Source: Pseudomonas syringae (GTDB lineage Bacteria > Pseudomonadota > Gammaproteobacteria > Pseudomonadales > Pseudomonadaceae). Taken from it: 64,000 nucleotides of DNA. Under the pieces are notes generated by a model. That model had not been told where the DNA came from. It worked only from the letters and a program-made list of their open reading frames with translations, and ran no database searches. The stretch lies in contig NZ_CP066265.1 in assembly GCF_023278085.1 (NCBI RefSeq), positions 5,476,983-5,540,982 on the forward strand, read 5' to 3'. The position numbers were made by a program, and so were the translations under genes. Shown here in pieces: positions 1 through 10,254 of the stretch; positions within the stretch are counted from its first letter, which is position 1, and every line of letters starts with the position of its first letter.

Positions 1-761
1 GCGAGATCGGCCGCCAGCACTTTCAGGGTTTCTTCGTTCAGCGTGCTGTGGCAGATCGGCCACGGGTTGAAGGCACGCACCAGACGCTCCAGCTCATCCG
101 CCGGGCGAGTCCAGTCGATGCGCGCTTCATCCTTGTTCAATTTGTGAGCGTAATTGGCCAGGCTGTCGTCCTGAACCTCGCCGACCAGCGAACCCTCCGC
201 CAGACCGGCAATAGCCTGCAACACAGCGGGTGGGCCGAGTTCGGCCAGGCGATCATGCAACGTGCCGCCGGTATCCTGCGCGGTGATCGGTGTCACGGCC
301 TTGAGCAGCATCGGCCCGGTGTCCAGACCCGCTTCCATGCGCATCACGGTCACGCCGCTTTCGCCATCACCGGCCTGCACGGCACGCTGAATCGGCGCCG
401 CACCGCGCCAGCGTGGCAGCAGCGACGCGTGGCTGTTGATGCAGCCCAGGCGCGGAATATCCAGCACCACTTGCGGCAGGATCAGGCCATAGGCGACCAC
501 CACCATCAAATCCGGTTTGAGGGCCGCCAGTTCTGCCTGTGCTGCGGGGTCACGCAGCGTTGGCGGTTGCATCACCGGCACATCATGTTGCAGCGCCAGT
601 TGTTTGACCGGGCTGGGCATCAGCTTTTGTCCACGACCGGCCGGGCGATCAGGCTGGGTGTACACGGCCACGATCTGGTGAGGGCTGTCGAGCAGGGCCT
701 TGAGGTGTTCGGCGGCAAATTCCGGGGTGCCGGCGAAGACGATGCGCAGTGGCTCAGTCAT
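1..761 (-). CDS. fmt: Methionyl-tRNA formyltransferase (partial, C-terminus beyond window)
   Basis: Formylates the amino group of methionyl-tRNA(fMet) with 10-formyl-tetrahydrofolate, making the initiator tRNA. Reading the minus strand from the ATG at 761 gives about 253 codons that open with [16 protein letters not shown], the usual N-terminus. The formyltransferase core carries the [15 protein letters not shown] motif (catalytic Asn and His) and the AGLDTGPM segment (catalytic Asp). The C-terminal tRNA-binding domain has begun when the window ends, so roughly 60 residues are missing. It lies 60 bp downstream of def on the same strand, the classical def-fmt pair, but a terminator-like hairpin sits in the gap. 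Confidence 0.97.
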   Translation of the reverse strand, partial: MTEPLRIVFAGTPEFAAEHLKALLDSPHQIVAVYTQPDRPAGRGQKLMPSPVKQLALQHDVPVMQPPTLRDPAAQAELAALKPDLMVVVAYGLILPQVVLDIPRLGCINSHASLLPRWRGAAPIQRAVQAGDGESGVTVMRMEAGLDTGPMLLKAVTPITAQDTGGTLHDRLAELGPPAVLQAIAGLAEGSLVGEVQDDSLANYAHKLNKDEARIDWTRPADELERLVRAFNPWPICHSTLNEETLKVLAADL

Positions 762-778
762 GGAGTTCTCGTTATGAA

Positions 779-807
779 AAAACAAAAAGGCCTTATGCAG
801 GCCTTTT
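779..807 (-). terminator. Rho-independent terminator-like hairpin between def and fmt
   Basis: On the minus strand the stem AAAAGGCC / GGCCTTTT with a 7-nt loop is followed by TTTTTGTTTTTT. It lies directly after the def stop codon and 18 bp before the fmt start, so it would terminate or attenuate def transcripts before fmt. Confidence 0.8.
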
Positions 808-821
808 GGGGTAACCACGGA

Positions 822-1328
822 TCAGGCGTTGAGCTTGTGCTGCTTTTCGAGCTTTTTCTTGATCCGGTCACGCTTGAGGTTGGACAGATAATCGACGAAC
901 AGCTTGCCGTTCAGGTGATCGCACTCGTGCTGAATGCAGATCGCGAGCAGGCCTTCGGCAACCAGTTCGTAAGGCTTGCCGTCGCGGTCGAGTGCCTTGA
1001 CGCGAATTTTTTGCGGGCGGTCGACGTTTTCGTAGAAACCCGGCACCGACAGGCAGCCTTCCTGATACTGATCCATTTCATCGGTCAGCTTTTCTATTTC
1101 AGGATTGATGAGGACCATGGGTTCGCTGCGGTCTTCACTGAGGTCCATGACGACCACGCGCTTGTGGACGTTGACCTGCGTCGCGGCCAGGCCGATGCCG
1201 GGCGCTTCGTACATGGTTTCAAACATGTCGTCGACCAACTGGCGAATGCCGTCGTCTACCATCGCCACAGGTTTGGCGAGGGTACGCAGGCGCGAATCGG
1301 GAAATTCGAGGATGTTTAGAATGGCCAT
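822..1328 (-). CDS. def: Peptide deformylase
   Basis: Removes the N-formyl group from nascent proteins; an Fe/Zn metalloenzyme acting at the ribosome exit. The 168-residue protein has all three family motifs: GIGLAATQ (44-51), EGCLSVP (90-96, metal-binding Cys92) and QHECDHLNG (133-141, metal-binding His134 and His138 with catalytic Glu135). Length matches bacterial type 1 deformylases. The ATG at 1328 gives the standard [11 protein letters not shown] start. It is divergent from the LysM gene at 1454, and 125 bp separate the two starts, so both promoters lie there. It is followed by a terminator and then fmt. Confidence 0.98.
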   Translation of the reverse strand: MAILNILEFPDSRLRTLAKPVAMVDDGIRQLVDDMFETMYEAPGIGLAATQVNVHKRVVVMDLSEDRSEPMVLINPEIEKLTDEMDQYQEGCLSVPGFYENVDRPQKIRVKALDRDGKPYELVAEGLLAICIQHECDHLNGKLFVDYLSNLKRDRIKKKLEKQHKLNA

Positions 1329-1453
1329 ATACGTAAGAGCTGCACTGTTAAGGTAAAGTCAGGGTCGGGTGCCGGGCTCGGGAATTCAAGGCAGGCAGCC
1401 CATGATGGGACTCTAGGGTTCACGCAAGGCAACATGATAAAGGGATTCACCGC

Positions 1454-2479
1454 ATGAGGAAATCACTACTCGCCCTGCTGTTCCTGACCGCCAGTGGTCT
1501 TGCCCAGGCGCAAGTGCAACTCAGGGAAGGCTATCCGCAGAGCTACACCGTCGTCGCCGGAGACACGCTCTGGGATATTTCCGGCAAGTTTTTGCGCGAA
1601 CCGTGGAAGTGGCGCGAGATCTGGCGGGCTAATCCGCAAGTCCGCGATCCCGACCTGATCTACCCCGGCGACACCCTTGCGCTGACCTGGGTCGACGGTC
1701 AGCCGCGTGTGACGCTCAATCGCGGCGAGTCGCGTGGCACCATCAAATTGTCACCGCGTGTGCGCAGCACGCCGACGGTCGAGGCCATCCCGAGCATTCC
1801 GCTGGGCGCGATCAACGCATTCCTGATCAGCAACCGGATTGTCGACAGTGCCGAACAGTTCGACCTGGCGCCGTACATCGTCGCCGGCAATGCCGAGCGG
1901 GTACTCAGCGGCGCGGGCGATCGCGCCTATGCGCGCGGCAGGCTGGACCCGGCCCACTCCGTCTACGGCATCTTTCGTCAGGGCAAGGTCTACGCTGATC
2001 CGCAGACCAATGAAGTGCTGGGGATCAACGCCGATGATGTCGGCAGCGCGGAGGTGATTGCCGCTGGGGGCGACATTTCGACCCTGACGTTGCAGCGTAC
2101 CACCCAGGAAGTGCGGCCCGGTGATCGTCTGTTCGCCAGCGAAGAGCGGGCCATCAACTCGACCTTCCTGCCCAGCGCTCCGCAGGCCCCGGTAGACGGT
2201 TTGATTCTGGATGTGCCGCGTGGAGTGACTCAGGTTGGCGTGATGGACGTGGTGACCTTGAACAGAGGCAAGCTTGACGGCCTGACCGAGGGCAACGTGC
2301 TGGCGATCTACAAGACCAGCGAAACAGTGCGCGATCGGGTCTCGGGTGAATACGTGAAAATCCCCGACGAACGGGCTGGCCTGCTGATGGTTTTCCGCAC
2401 CTACGACAAGCTTAGTTACGCCTTGGTCCTGCAAGCCAACCGATCTTTGGCCATCATGGACAAGGTTCGCAACCCATAG
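1454..2479 (+). CDS. LysM peptidoglycan-binding domain protein (exported)
   Basis: A 341-residue protein with a typical Sec signal peptide (MRKSLLALLFLTASGLAQA). A LysM domain at about residues 30-77 begins YTVVAGDTLWDISGKF and ends with DLIYPGDTLAL, so the mature protein should bind peptidoglycan in the periplasm. The remaining 260 residues have no catalytic motif that I recognise. A gene of this type lies between def and dprA throughout Pseudomonas. The ribosome binding site AAAGGG is at 1440-1445. The molecular function is unknown; envelope maintenance is inferred from LysM only. Confidence 0.88.
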   Translation: MRKSLLALLFLTASGLAQAQVQLREGYPQSYTVVAGDTLWDISGKFLREPWKWREIWRANPQVRDPDLIYPGDTLALTWVDGQPRVTLNRGESRGTIKLSPRVRSTPTVEAIPSIPLGAINAFLISNRIVDSAEQFDLAPYIVAGNAERVLSGAGDRAYARGRLDPAHSVYGIFRQGKVYADPQTNEVLGINADDVGSAEVIAAGGDISTLTLQRTTQEVRPGDRLFASEERAINSTFLPSAPQAPVDGLILDVPRGVTQVGVMDVVTLNRGKLDGLTEGNVLAIYKTSETVRDRVSGEYVKIPDERAGLLMVFRTYDKLSYALVLQANRSLAIMDKVRNP

Positions 2480-2548
2480 CGCCATGTTTCAGTTCCGACA
2501 CGGATTTGTGTTACGAGCGAGCCAGTTATCAAATTGTTGTCAACAGAG

Positions 2549-2557
2549 TTATCCACA
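2549..2557 (+). other. Perfect DnaA-box sequence TTATCCACA
   Basis: The 9-mer TTATCCACA occurs 46 bp upstream of the dprA start, inside the lysM-dprA gap. A second copy is inside dprA at 3166-3174, where it encodes part of the conserved LYPQQ motif. Binding by DnaA is not shown by the sequence alone. Confidence 0.45.
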
Positions 2558-2602
2558 GGTTTGCGCATCATTTGAGATGCGCAACGGATCAGGGACGATC
2601 TC

Positions 2603-3718
2603 ATGCCATTGTTCGAAAAAGCCCTCTCTTCGCCAGCAGAGCTGGAAGCGCGCTTGCGTCTGCATCGCTTGCCGGAGGTCGGACCGAAACGCTTTTCCAG
2701 GCTTATCGATGCGTTTGGTTCAGCCTCTTCGGCGCTCAGCGCACCTGCCAGCGCATGGCGTGCGCTCGGCATTCCGGGTGCCTGTGCCGAGGCCCGTCGT
2801 GAGGCTGGCGTTCGTGATGGTGCGAGCGCTGCCCTGGCCTGGCTTGAGCGTCCGGGCCAGCATTTGCTGATGTGGGACGACCCTGGCTACCCCGCCCTGC
2901 TGGCCGAGATCGCCGATCCGCCGCCGCTGATCTTCATTGCCGGCGACCCTTCCATTCTCGAACGTCCGCAGTTGGGCATGGTCGGTAGTCGTCGCGCCTC
3001 CCGCCCCGGACTGGATACCGCCAGGGCGTTTGCGCGCAGCCTGGCAGGTGCCGGTTTTGTGATCACCAGCGGTCTGGCTCGCGGCATTGACGGCGCCGCG
3101 CATCAGGGCGCACTGGATGTCGGTGGGCATACAATCGGCGTGCTGGGCACCGGGCTTGAAAAACTTTATCCACAGCAGCATCGCGCCCTCGCAGCACAGA
3201 TGGCGGCACAGGGCGGCGCAGTGATTTCCGAGTTCCCGCTGGACGCCGGACCACAGCCCAGCAACTTTCCGCGTCGCAACCGGATCATCAGCGGCCTGTC
3301 ACTGGGCGTGCTGGTGGTCGAGGCCAGCGTTGCCAGCGGATCATTGATCACGGCCCGGCTTGCAGCCGAACACGGTCGCGAGGTTTATGCGATACCGGGC
3401 TCGATTCACCACCCAGGCGCCAAGGGTTGTCACCAGTTGATACGTGACGGTGCAACGCTGGTCGAGACCGTCGACCACATTCTTGAAGGCCTGCAGCACT
3501 GGAAGCGCGTAGCGCCCGGCTCTGACTCTGAACCCGCACAACCCACGCCTTGTGATCATCCGTTGCTGGCGCTGTTGCACGCCGCACCCCATACCAGCGA
3601 GGGGCTGTCGGTTTCCAGTGGCTGGCCGTTGCCCAAGGTATTGGCAGGCCTGACCGAGCTGGAACTGGACGGAAGAATAAGCTGTGAAGCGGGACGATGG
3701 TTCGCCAGCGCGCCCTGA
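2603..3718 (+). CDS. dprA: DNA-processing protein DprA (Smf)
   Basis: Binds incoming single-stranded DNA during natural transformation and loads RecA. The 371-residue protein has an N-terminal SAM/HhH-like region ([13 protein letters not shown] at about 19-31) and then the Rossmann core with [54 protein letters not shown] and the [21 protein letters not shown] segment. A short winged-helix C-terminal domain follows. Full length for the family. The ATG at 2603 follows a gap that holds a DnaA box. Its 3' end is 39 bp before tsaC, so the two are probably co-transcribed. Confidence 0.96.
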   Translation: MPLFEKALSSPAELEARLRLHRLPEVGPKRFSRLIDAFGSASSALSAPASAWRALGIPGACAEARREAGVRDGASAALAWLERPGQHLLMWDDPGYPALLAEIADPPPLIFIAGDPSILERPQLGMVGSRRASRPGLDTARAFARSLAGAGFVITSGLARGIDGAAHQGALDVGGHTIGVLGTGLEKLYPQQHRALAAQMAAQGGAVISEFPLDAGPQPSNFPRRNRIISGLSLGVLVVEASVASGSLITARLAAEHGREVYAIPGSIHHPGAKGCHQLIRDGATLVETVDHILEGLQHWKRVAPGSDSEPAQPTPCDHPLLALLHAAPHTSEGLSVSSGWPLPKVLAGLTELELDGRISCEAGRWFASAP

Positions 3719-3756
3719 GGTTAAACTGCGGCCAGGATCCAGTGGAGAGACAAACA

Positions 3757-4314
3757 ATGGTCAGCAGTTGGCGTGTGCAGCAAGCCGCTCAGGATATTCG
3801 AGCCGGTGCGGTGATTGCCTACCCGACCGAAGCAGTCTGGGGGCTGGGGTGCGATCCGTGGGATGAAGAAGCGGTTTATCGCCTGCTGGCGATCAAATCC
3901 CGGCCAGTGGAAAAAGGCCTGATCCTGATCGCTGACAACATTCGCCAGTTCGATTTTCTGTTCGAAGACTTCCCCGAACTGTGGCTCGACCGTATGGCCA
4001 GTACCTGGCCGGGGCCCAACACCTGGCTGGTGCCGCATCAGAATCTGTTGCCCGAGTGGATCACCGGTATTCATGAAACCGTGGCGTTGCGCGTCACCGA
4101 TCACCCGACCGTACGCGAGTTGTGCGCGCTGGTCGGCCCGCTGATCTCGACATCGGCCAACCCGGCGGGACGTCCGGCGGCGCGTTCGCGGTTGCGCGTC
4201 GAGCAGTACTTCCGTGGTCAGATCGATGGTGTACTCGGCGGCAGCCTGGGCGGCCGCCGAAACCCCAGCGTGATCCGTGACATCGCAACCGGTCAGGTCA
4301 TGCGCGCTGGCTGA
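3757..4314 (+). CDS. tsaC: Threonylcarbamoyl-AMP synthase TsaC (YrdC/Sua5 family)
   Basis: Makes L-threonylcarbamoyl-AMP from threonine, bicarbonate and ATP for t6A37 modification of ANN-decoding tRNAs. The ATG at 3757, preceded by GGAGAG at 3744-3749, gives 185 residues, the length of short-form TsaC lacking the Sua5 extension. Family motifs are [14 protein letters not shown] near residues 22-35, [13 protein letters not shown] and the C-terminal [15 protein letters not shown]. An in-frame ATG at 3697 inside dprA is rejected because it lacks a ribosome binding site. It follows dprA closely and converges on qor. Confidence 0.95.
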   Translation: MVSSWRVQQAAQDIRAGAVIAYPTEAVWGLGCDPWDEEAVYRLLAIKSRPVEKGLILIADNIRQFDFLFEDFPELWLDRMASTWPGPNTWLVPHQNLLPEWITGIHETVALRVTDHPTVRELCALVGPLISTSANPAGRPAARSRLRVEQYFRGQIDGVLGGSLGGRRNPSVIRDIATGQVMRAG

Positions 4315-4324
4315 AGCAGACGGC

Positions 4325-5302
4325 TCACGGAATCAGAATGGTCGAGCCCGTGGTGCGCCGTGCTGACAGCTCGATGTGCGCTTGTGCGGCATCTTTGAGG
4401 GCGTATTGCTGAACGCCGTCGACCTTGAGTTTGCCGCTGGCGAGCATGTCGAACAGCTCGTCGGCCATGGTTTGCAGGTTCTGTGCGTTATTGGCGTAGC
4501 TGCCCAGCGTCGGACGCGTGACGTACACCGAGCCCTTCTGCGCCAGAATGCCCAGGTTCACGCCTGCAACCGGCCCTGACGCATTGCCGAAACTGACCAC
4601 CAGCCCACGCGGGGCCACGCTGTCGAGCGACGTCAGCCAGGTGTCCTGCCCCACGCCGTCGTAGACCACCGGGCATTTCTTGCCGTCGGTCAGCTCCAGT
4701 ACACGTTTGGCGACATCTTCATGGCTGTAATCAATGGTCTCCCACGCACCGAGCGCCTTGGCGTGGGCGGCTTTCTCCGGCGAACTGACCGTGCCGATCA
4801 GCTTCGCCCCCAGCGCCTTGGCCCATTGGCAGGCCAGCGAGCCGACACCACCCGCAGCGGCGTGAAACAGAATGATTTCGCCCGGCTTCACCTGATAGGT
4901 CTGACGTAGCAGGTATTGTACGGTCAGTCCCTTGAGCATCAGCGCTGCAGCCTGCTCGAAACTCACCGAGTCGGCCAGCTTGACCAGATTCGCCTCGGGC
5001 AGCACGTGCACTTCGCTGTACGCCCCCAGCGGCCCGGTGCCATACGCAACCCGGTCACCGACTTTGAAACGCGTCACCTCATCGCCCACCGCCTCGACCA
5101 CGCCGGCGCCTTCAGCGCCCAGACCGGATGGCAAAGACGGCGCCGGATACAACCCGCTGCGGTAATAGGTATCGATGAAGTTCAGGCCGATGGCCTTGTT
5201 ACGCACAACCACCGCCTGCGGCCCCGGAGCCTCCGGCTCGAAATCGACATAGTCAAGAACCTCGGGTCCTCCGACAGTGCTGAACTGGATACGCTTTGCC
5301 AT
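4325..5302 (-). CDS. qor: NADPH:quinone reductase, zinc-independent MDR family
   Basis: A 325-residue quinone oxidoreductase of the medium-chain dehydrogenase/reductase superfamily, reducing quinones with NADPH. The N-terminal GroES-like domain includes GLNFIDTYYRSGLYP and GLGAEGAGVVEAVG. The Rossmann nucleotide site is HAAAGGVGSLACQWAKALGA (about residues 147-166). Structural-zinc cysteines are absent, as in Qor. It ends 10 bp from the tsaC stop (convergent) and is divergent from hemF at 5473. The same position is seen in other pseudomonads. Confidence 0.93.
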   Translation of the reverse strand: MAKRIQFSTVGGPEVLDYVDFEPEAPGPQAVVVRNKAIGLNFIDTYYRSGLYPAPSLPSGLGAEGAGVVEAVGDEVTRFKVGDRVAYGTGPLGAYSEVHVLPEANLVKLADSVSFEQAAALMLKGLTVQYLLRQTYQVKPGEIILFHAAAGGVGSLACQWAKALGAKLIGTVSSPEKAAHAKALGAWETIDYSHEDVAKRVLELTDGKKCPVVYDGVGQDTWLTSLDSVAPRGLVVSFGNASGPVAGVNLGILAQKGSVYVTRPTLGSYANNAQNLQTMADELFDMLASGKLKVDGVQQYALKDAAQAHIELSARRTTGSTILIP

Positions 5303-5463
5303 GTGCTCTCTCCTTGATGGTAAAAGGGCTGCAAAAAGAACCTATCGGACTCCTTCGCCCGACCTTCGTCAACTGCCAGCCCGCGCTGCCGATGGTATGC
5401 TACGCGCCAATTTGCCTGCGCCCCCCTTTGTTCCGGGGGCCAGCCGTTTGACGTCAGCCGTAA

Positions 5464-6386
<923 letters not shown>

Positions 6387-6387
<1 letters not shown>

Positions 6388-7211
6388 TGGACCGCTACGT
6401 CGTCTTCGGTAATCCCATTGGTCATAGCAAGTCGCCGTTGATTCATCGTCTGTTTGCCGAGCAGACCGGGCAGCAGTTGGATTACCAGACTTCGCTGGCG
6501 CCACTGGATGATTTCACCGCGTTCGCCCAGGCTTTTTTCCAGACCGGGCGTGGTGCCAACGTCACGGTGCCGTTCAAGGAAGAGGCGTATCGCCTGGCTG
6601 ACAGCCTGACCGGGCGCGGGCAGCGTGCCGGAGCGGTCAACACCTTGAGCAAACTCGACGACGGTACGCTGCTGGGTGACAACACCGACGGTGCGGGACT
6701 GGTGCGCGACCTGACGGTTAATTGCGGGATTGGTCTGCGAGGCCAGCGGATTCTGTTGCTGGGCGCAGGCGGTGCGGTTCGCGGTGCGCTGGAGCCGTTG
6801 CTTGCGCAACAGCCTGCAGCGTTGGTCATCGCCAATCGTACCGTCGAAAAAGCCGAACGACTGGCGCAGGAGTTTGCTGATCTGGGTCCAGTGTTCGCCA
6901 GCAGTTTCGACTGGCTTGAAGAGTCAGTGGATGTGATCATCAACGCAACCTCTGCCAGTCTGGCTGGAGAACTGCCGCCGATTTCCCCGAGTCTTATCCA
7001 GCCCGGCGCGACCTTCTGCTACGACATGATGTACAGCAAAGAGCCCACCGCCTTTTGCCGCTGGGCCACCGAACACGGCGCGGCGCAATCGGTTGACGGC
7101 TTGGGCATGCTGGTGGAACAGGCGGCAGAAGCCTTCCTGCTCTGGCGCGGCGTGCGCCCGGATTCAGCGCCGGTACTGGCTGAGTTGCGCAGGTTGCTGG
7201 CGACGGGCTGA
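6387..7211 (+). CDS. aroE: Shikimate dehydrogenase (NADP+)
   Basis: Reduces 3-dehydroshikimate to shikimate in the chorismate pathway. The 274-residue protein starts [20 protein letters not shown] (substrate-binding Ser pair). It also contains NVTVPFKE with the catalytic Lys, the nucleotide site GAGGAVRG, the NADP-selective ANRTVEKAE and the closing [19 protein letters not shown]. The start overlaps the hemF stop, so it is the second gene of a hemF-aroE operon. A longer frame opening at 6294 inside hemF is rejected. Confidence 0.98.
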
Positions 7212-7220
7212 AGCCTGTCT

Positions 7221-7259
7221 CTCGTTCCCACGCACAGCGTCGGGACGATGAGTCAGGGC
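7221..7259. repeat. Degenerate copy of the GACGC/CCACGC palindrome family
   Basis: The aroE-sulP gap contains CGTTCCCACGCACAGCGT followed by CGGGACGATGAG. This is a decayed version of the CGTTCCCACGCTCCAGCGTGGGA arm seen in the repeat block at 8854-9275. It lies between two convergent genes. Confidence 0.5.
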
Positions 7260-8828
7260 TCAATCCTCAAACAGAATCGGGCATTTCTCCGCGCCTTCGA
7301 GTTTGTGCAATTCCTCGATCACCTGTGGTCGGGCATTGCGCAGAACCAGCACCCGGCCTTGCTGAGCCAGGCGTCTGGCTTCTTGATGAAGCATCTCGAC
7401 GCCCGAGTAATCGATGAAGTTGATCTGCTGCGCGTCGATCACCACGCGCTGCGCCTCGGTGCGTTGCAGGCGGGTTTGCAGGTAGTGACTGGCGCCGAAG
7501 AAGATCGAGCCGCCCACGCGCAGGACATCTTCATCACCCTCGCGCCACTGCTGGACGCGCGGTTGTGAGGTGCGTTTGAGGTAGAAGAACAGCGAAGCCA
7601 GCACGCCTGCGTAGATCGCGGTTTGCAGTTCCAGCAATAGCGTCGCCAGACAGGTCAGCGCCATCACGAAAAACTCGGCGCGACTGACCCGGAACAGCGC
7701 GCGAATGCCACGTCGGTCCACCAGCCCCCAACAAATCAGCAGGATTGAGGCGGCCATGGCCGGGAGCGGAATGTGCGAGATCAGCAAGGCCCCGGCAACC
7801 GCGAACAACGCGACCCATAGCGCCGAAAACACTCCGGCCAACGGCGAGCGAGCCCCCGCTTCATAGTTCAGCGCCGCACGGGTGAACGAGCCCGCCGACA
7901 GGTAGCCGGAAAACAGCGAGCCGACCATATTTGACAGCCCCTGAGCACGGACTTCCTGATTGGCGTTGAGCATCTGTTGCGAGCGTGCCGACAGCGAGCG
8001 GGCAATCGACAGGCTGTTGACCAGCCCGAGCATGCCCACCGCCACGGCCGTCGGCAGCAGCCTGAGAATCAACTCGAGGTCCAGCGACAGCGGGCTGAAT
8101 GGCGGCAGATGCCCGACGAAGGCGCTGACCACCCGCACATCACCAAACATTGCCGGCCACAGCCAGACCAGCAAACCGCTCGATACCAGCGCGATCAGCA
8201 ACGTAGGCCAGCGTGGCACCAGCGCCTTGAGACCGATACCCAGCGCAAGGGTCAGCAGTCCAAGGACCAGCGAAGGCATATCGACATCGCCGCGATGGCC
8301 GAGCACGGCGTTCAGGCTGTTGAGGGCAGTGGTCTGGCTCGGCAGATCGAGGCCCAGCAGATTGGGCATCTGTCCGAGGGCAATCACGACGGCAGCGCCC
8401 AGCGTGAAACCGAGTACCACCGAGTGGGACACGAAATTCACCAGCGCGCCGAAGCGCATCATCCCCAGTAATAACTGGAAGACTCCGGCGATGAAGGTCA
8501 GCAGCAGGATCAGCATGATGTAGTCCTGACTGGCCGGAACGGCAAGCGGACTGACACTGGCATACAGCACGATGGAAATAGCGGCGGTCGGCCCGCAGAT
8601 CAGATGCCAGGACGAGCCCCACAGGCAGGCGATGATGACCGGAACAATCGCGGCATACAGGCCGTACTCCGGCGGCAGCCCGGCGATCAGTGCGTAAGCG
8701 ATGGATTGCGGTAGCGCCAGAATGGCTCCACTCAAACCCACCAGCGCATCCCGCCCGACGCTGCTGCGGGTCTGACGCGGCAGCCAAGCGAGAAACGGCA
8801 GGAATTTATGGTGATTGAGCCAGCGCAT
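7260..8828 (-). CDS. SulP-family inorganic anion transporter with STAS domain
   Basis: A 522-residue inner-membrane transporter. The N-terminal part holds about 10-12 hydrophobic segments including DALVGLSGAILALPQSIAYALIAGLPPEYGLYAA, matching the SulP signature around transmembrane segments 1-2. The C-terminal ~90 residues form a cytoplasmic STAS domain (RVVIDAQQINFIDYSGVEML). SulP proteins carry sulfate, bicarbonate or related anions; the substrate is not decided by sequence. The start at 8828 (MRWLNHHKFLPFL) is preferred, because the 36 upstream in-frame codons lie in the repeat block. Sulfate or choline-sulfate linkage to the nearby betC is possible but unproven. Confidence 0.9.
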   Translation of the reverse strand: MRWLNHHKFLPFLAWLPRQTRSSVGRDALVGLSGAILALPQSIAYALIAGLPPEYGLYAAIVPVIIACLWGSSWHLICGPTAAISIVLYASVSPLAVPASQDYIMLILLLTFIAGVFQLLLGMMRFGALVNFVSHSVVLGFTLGAAVVIALGQMPNLLGLDLPSQTTALNSLNAVLGHRGDVDMPSLVLGLLTLALGIGLKALVPRWPTLLIALVSSGLLVWLWPAMFGDVRVVSAFVGHLPPFSPLSLDLELILRLLPTAVAVGMLGLVNSLSIARSLSARSQQMLNANQEVRAQGLSNMVGSLFSGYLSAGSFTRAALNYEAGARSPLAGVFSALWVALFAVAGALLISHIPLPAMAASILLICWGLVDRRGIRALFRVSRAEFFVMALTCLATLLLELQTAIYAGVLASLFFYLKRTSQPRVQQWREGDEDVLRVGGSIFFGASHYLQTRLQRTEAQRVVIDAQQINFIDYSGVEMLHQEARRLAQQGRVLVLRNARPQVIEELHKLEGAEKCPILFED

Positions 8829-8844
8829 CGGTCCCTCGGATGAA

Positions 8845-9275
8845 TAACGTAGAGGACGCAGAGCGTCCGGAACTGCATGCCCACGCGGAGCATGGGCACG
8901 ATCAGCGTACGTCCTGAGACGCCTATCGTTCCTCACGCTCCAGCGTGGGAATGCCCTTCGTGACGCTCCGCGTCACAACCTGCGTCGCGCAGCATGAAGA
9001 CCGGACGCAGAGCGTCCGGAACTGAATACCCACGCGGAGCATGGGCACGATAGTTGATGGCTATCGCTCCTCACGCTCCAGCGTGGGATGCCCTTCGTGA
9101 CGCTCCGCGTCACAAATCTGCGCCACGCTGGATACTCAAGACCGGACGCAGAGCGTCCAGAACTGCATGCCCACGCGGAGCATGGGCACGATAGTTGATG
9201 GCTATCGCTCCTCACGCTCCAGCGTGGGATGCCCTTCGTGACGCTCCGCGTCACAAATCTGCGCCACGCAGTGCA
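8845..9275. repeat. Three tandem ~140-bp units of a composite palindromic repeat
   Basis: The 462-bp gap between the SulP and choX genes is filled by three near-identical units. The motif GGACGCAGAGCGTCC starts at 8854 and 9003, and its near-copy GGACGCAGAGCGTCCA starts at 9144, giving periods of 149 and 141 bp. Each unit has a left arm (GGACGC-AGA-GCGTCC, then CCCACGCGGAGCATGGG and CACGAT) and an inverted right arm (ATCGTTCC or ATCGCTCC, CACGCTCCAGCGTGG, GTGACGCTCCGCGTCAC), so the unit is a large inverted repeat made of four small hairpins. No coding potential is credible. Related single copies occur elsewhere in the window. Confidence 0.9.
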
Positions 9276-9290
9276 CCCAAGGTTGTACGC

Positions 9291-10217
9291 CTACAATTTG
9301 GCCTTCACCGCCGCCAGCCCTTCCTTGCCATCAACGGTCTGTACGCCATCCAGCCACTTGTCCAGCACCGCCGGGTTGGCCTTGATCCAGGCTTTGGCCG
9401 CGTCGCTGTTGCTGACCTTCTTGTTGGTCACTTCGGCCATGATGCTGTTTTCCATGTCCAGGGTGAAGCTCAGGTTGGTCAACAGCTTGCCGACGTTCGG
9501 GCAGGCCTGTGCATAACCTTTGCGGGTAAGCGTGAAGACCGAGCCGGTGTCGCCGAAGTATTTTTCGCCGCCCTTGAGGTAGTGCATGCCTTTGATCTGC
9601 ACGTTCATAGGGTGCGGCGTCCAGCCCAGGAAGACCACAAACGCTTTCTTCTTCACGTTGCGATTGACCTCGGCGAGCATCGCCTGCTCGCTGGATTCAA
9701 CCAGCTTCCATTTGCCCAGGTCGAACTCGTTCTTCTTGATGATCTCTTGCAGCGACAGGTTAGCGGGTGCGCCCGAGCCGATGCCATAGATCTTCTTGTC
9801 GAACTTGTCGGCAAATTTACTCAGGTCGGCAAAGTCGTGCACGCCTGCGTCCCAGACGTAATCCGGCACCGCCAGCGTGAACTCGGTGCCCTCAAGGTTC
9901 TTTGCCAGTTGCGTCACATCGCCGGTGGCCACGAACTTGTCGTAGAAGCCCTGCTGCGCCGGCATCCAGTTACCCAGAAAGACGTCCAGCTTGGCGTCTT
10001 TCAAACCGCCATAGGCAATCGGCACCGCCAGCGTGTCGACCTTGGCCTTGTAGCCCAGGCCTTCAAGCACCACGCTGGTGATGGCATTGGTGGCAGCTAT
10101 GTCGCTCCAGCCCGGATCGGCCATCTTGACGGTGCTGCAACTGGCGTCCTCTGCCTGCGCCGCAAGGCTGCCGAACGTCATGACTGCGGCGGCAACGGCT
10201 GTGGATAACTTCTTCAT
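9291..10217 (-). CDS. choX: Choline ABC transporter substrate-binding protein
   Basis: A periplasmic solute-binding protein of the ProX/OpuAC glycine-betaine type, 308 residues. It has a signal peptide (MKKLSTAVAAAVMTFGSLAAQA) and aromatic residues in contexts typical of a quaternary-ammonium cage: ADPGWSD, GNWMPAQ, PDYVWD and LGWTPHPMN. It lies 37 bp downstream of betC on the same strand, so choline released from choline sulfate is its probable ligand. No permease or ATPase gene is adjacent; orphan binding proteins that share a distant core transporter are known in Pseudomonas. The ATG at 10217 is chosen over an upstream in-frame start because it begins the signal peptide and follows AGGGGT. 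Confidence 0.92.
   Translation of the reverse strand: MKKLSTAVAAAVMTFGSLAAQAEDASCSTVKMADPGWSDIAATNAITSVVLEGLGYKAKVDTLAVPIAYGGLKDAKLDVFLGNWMPAQQGFYDKFVATGDVTQLAKNLEGTEFTLAVPDYVWDAGVHDFADLSKFADKFDKKIYGIGSGAPANLSLQEIIKKNEFDLGKWKLVESSEQAMLAEVNRNVKKKAFVVFLGWTPHPMNVQIKGMHYLKGGEKYFGDTGSVFTLTRKGYAQACPNVGKLLTNLSFTLDMENSIMAEVTNKKVSNSDAAKAWIKANPAVLDKWLDGVQTVDGKEGLAAVKAKL
10200..10208 (-). other. DnaA-box sequence (TTATCCACA on the minus strand)
   Basis: TGTGGATAA on the plus strand, within the first codons of choX. It is the third perfect copy of this 9-mer that I found in the window; it may be chance. Confidence 0.3.
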
Positions 10218-10254
10218 TGATGTACCCCTTTTGATTTTTTTGGTGTGGGCAGGG

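Noticed and set aside
8829..8936. 36-residue N-terminal extension of the SulP transporter
   Set aside because: The extension is encoded by the repeat block and is not family-like; ATG at 8828 gives the standard start.
8973..9254. 93-aa internally repeated ORF in the repeat block, and the repeat block as a CRISPR array
   Set aside because: The protein repeats arise from the tandem palindromes. Units are 141-149 bp without unique spacers, so it is not a CRISPR array.
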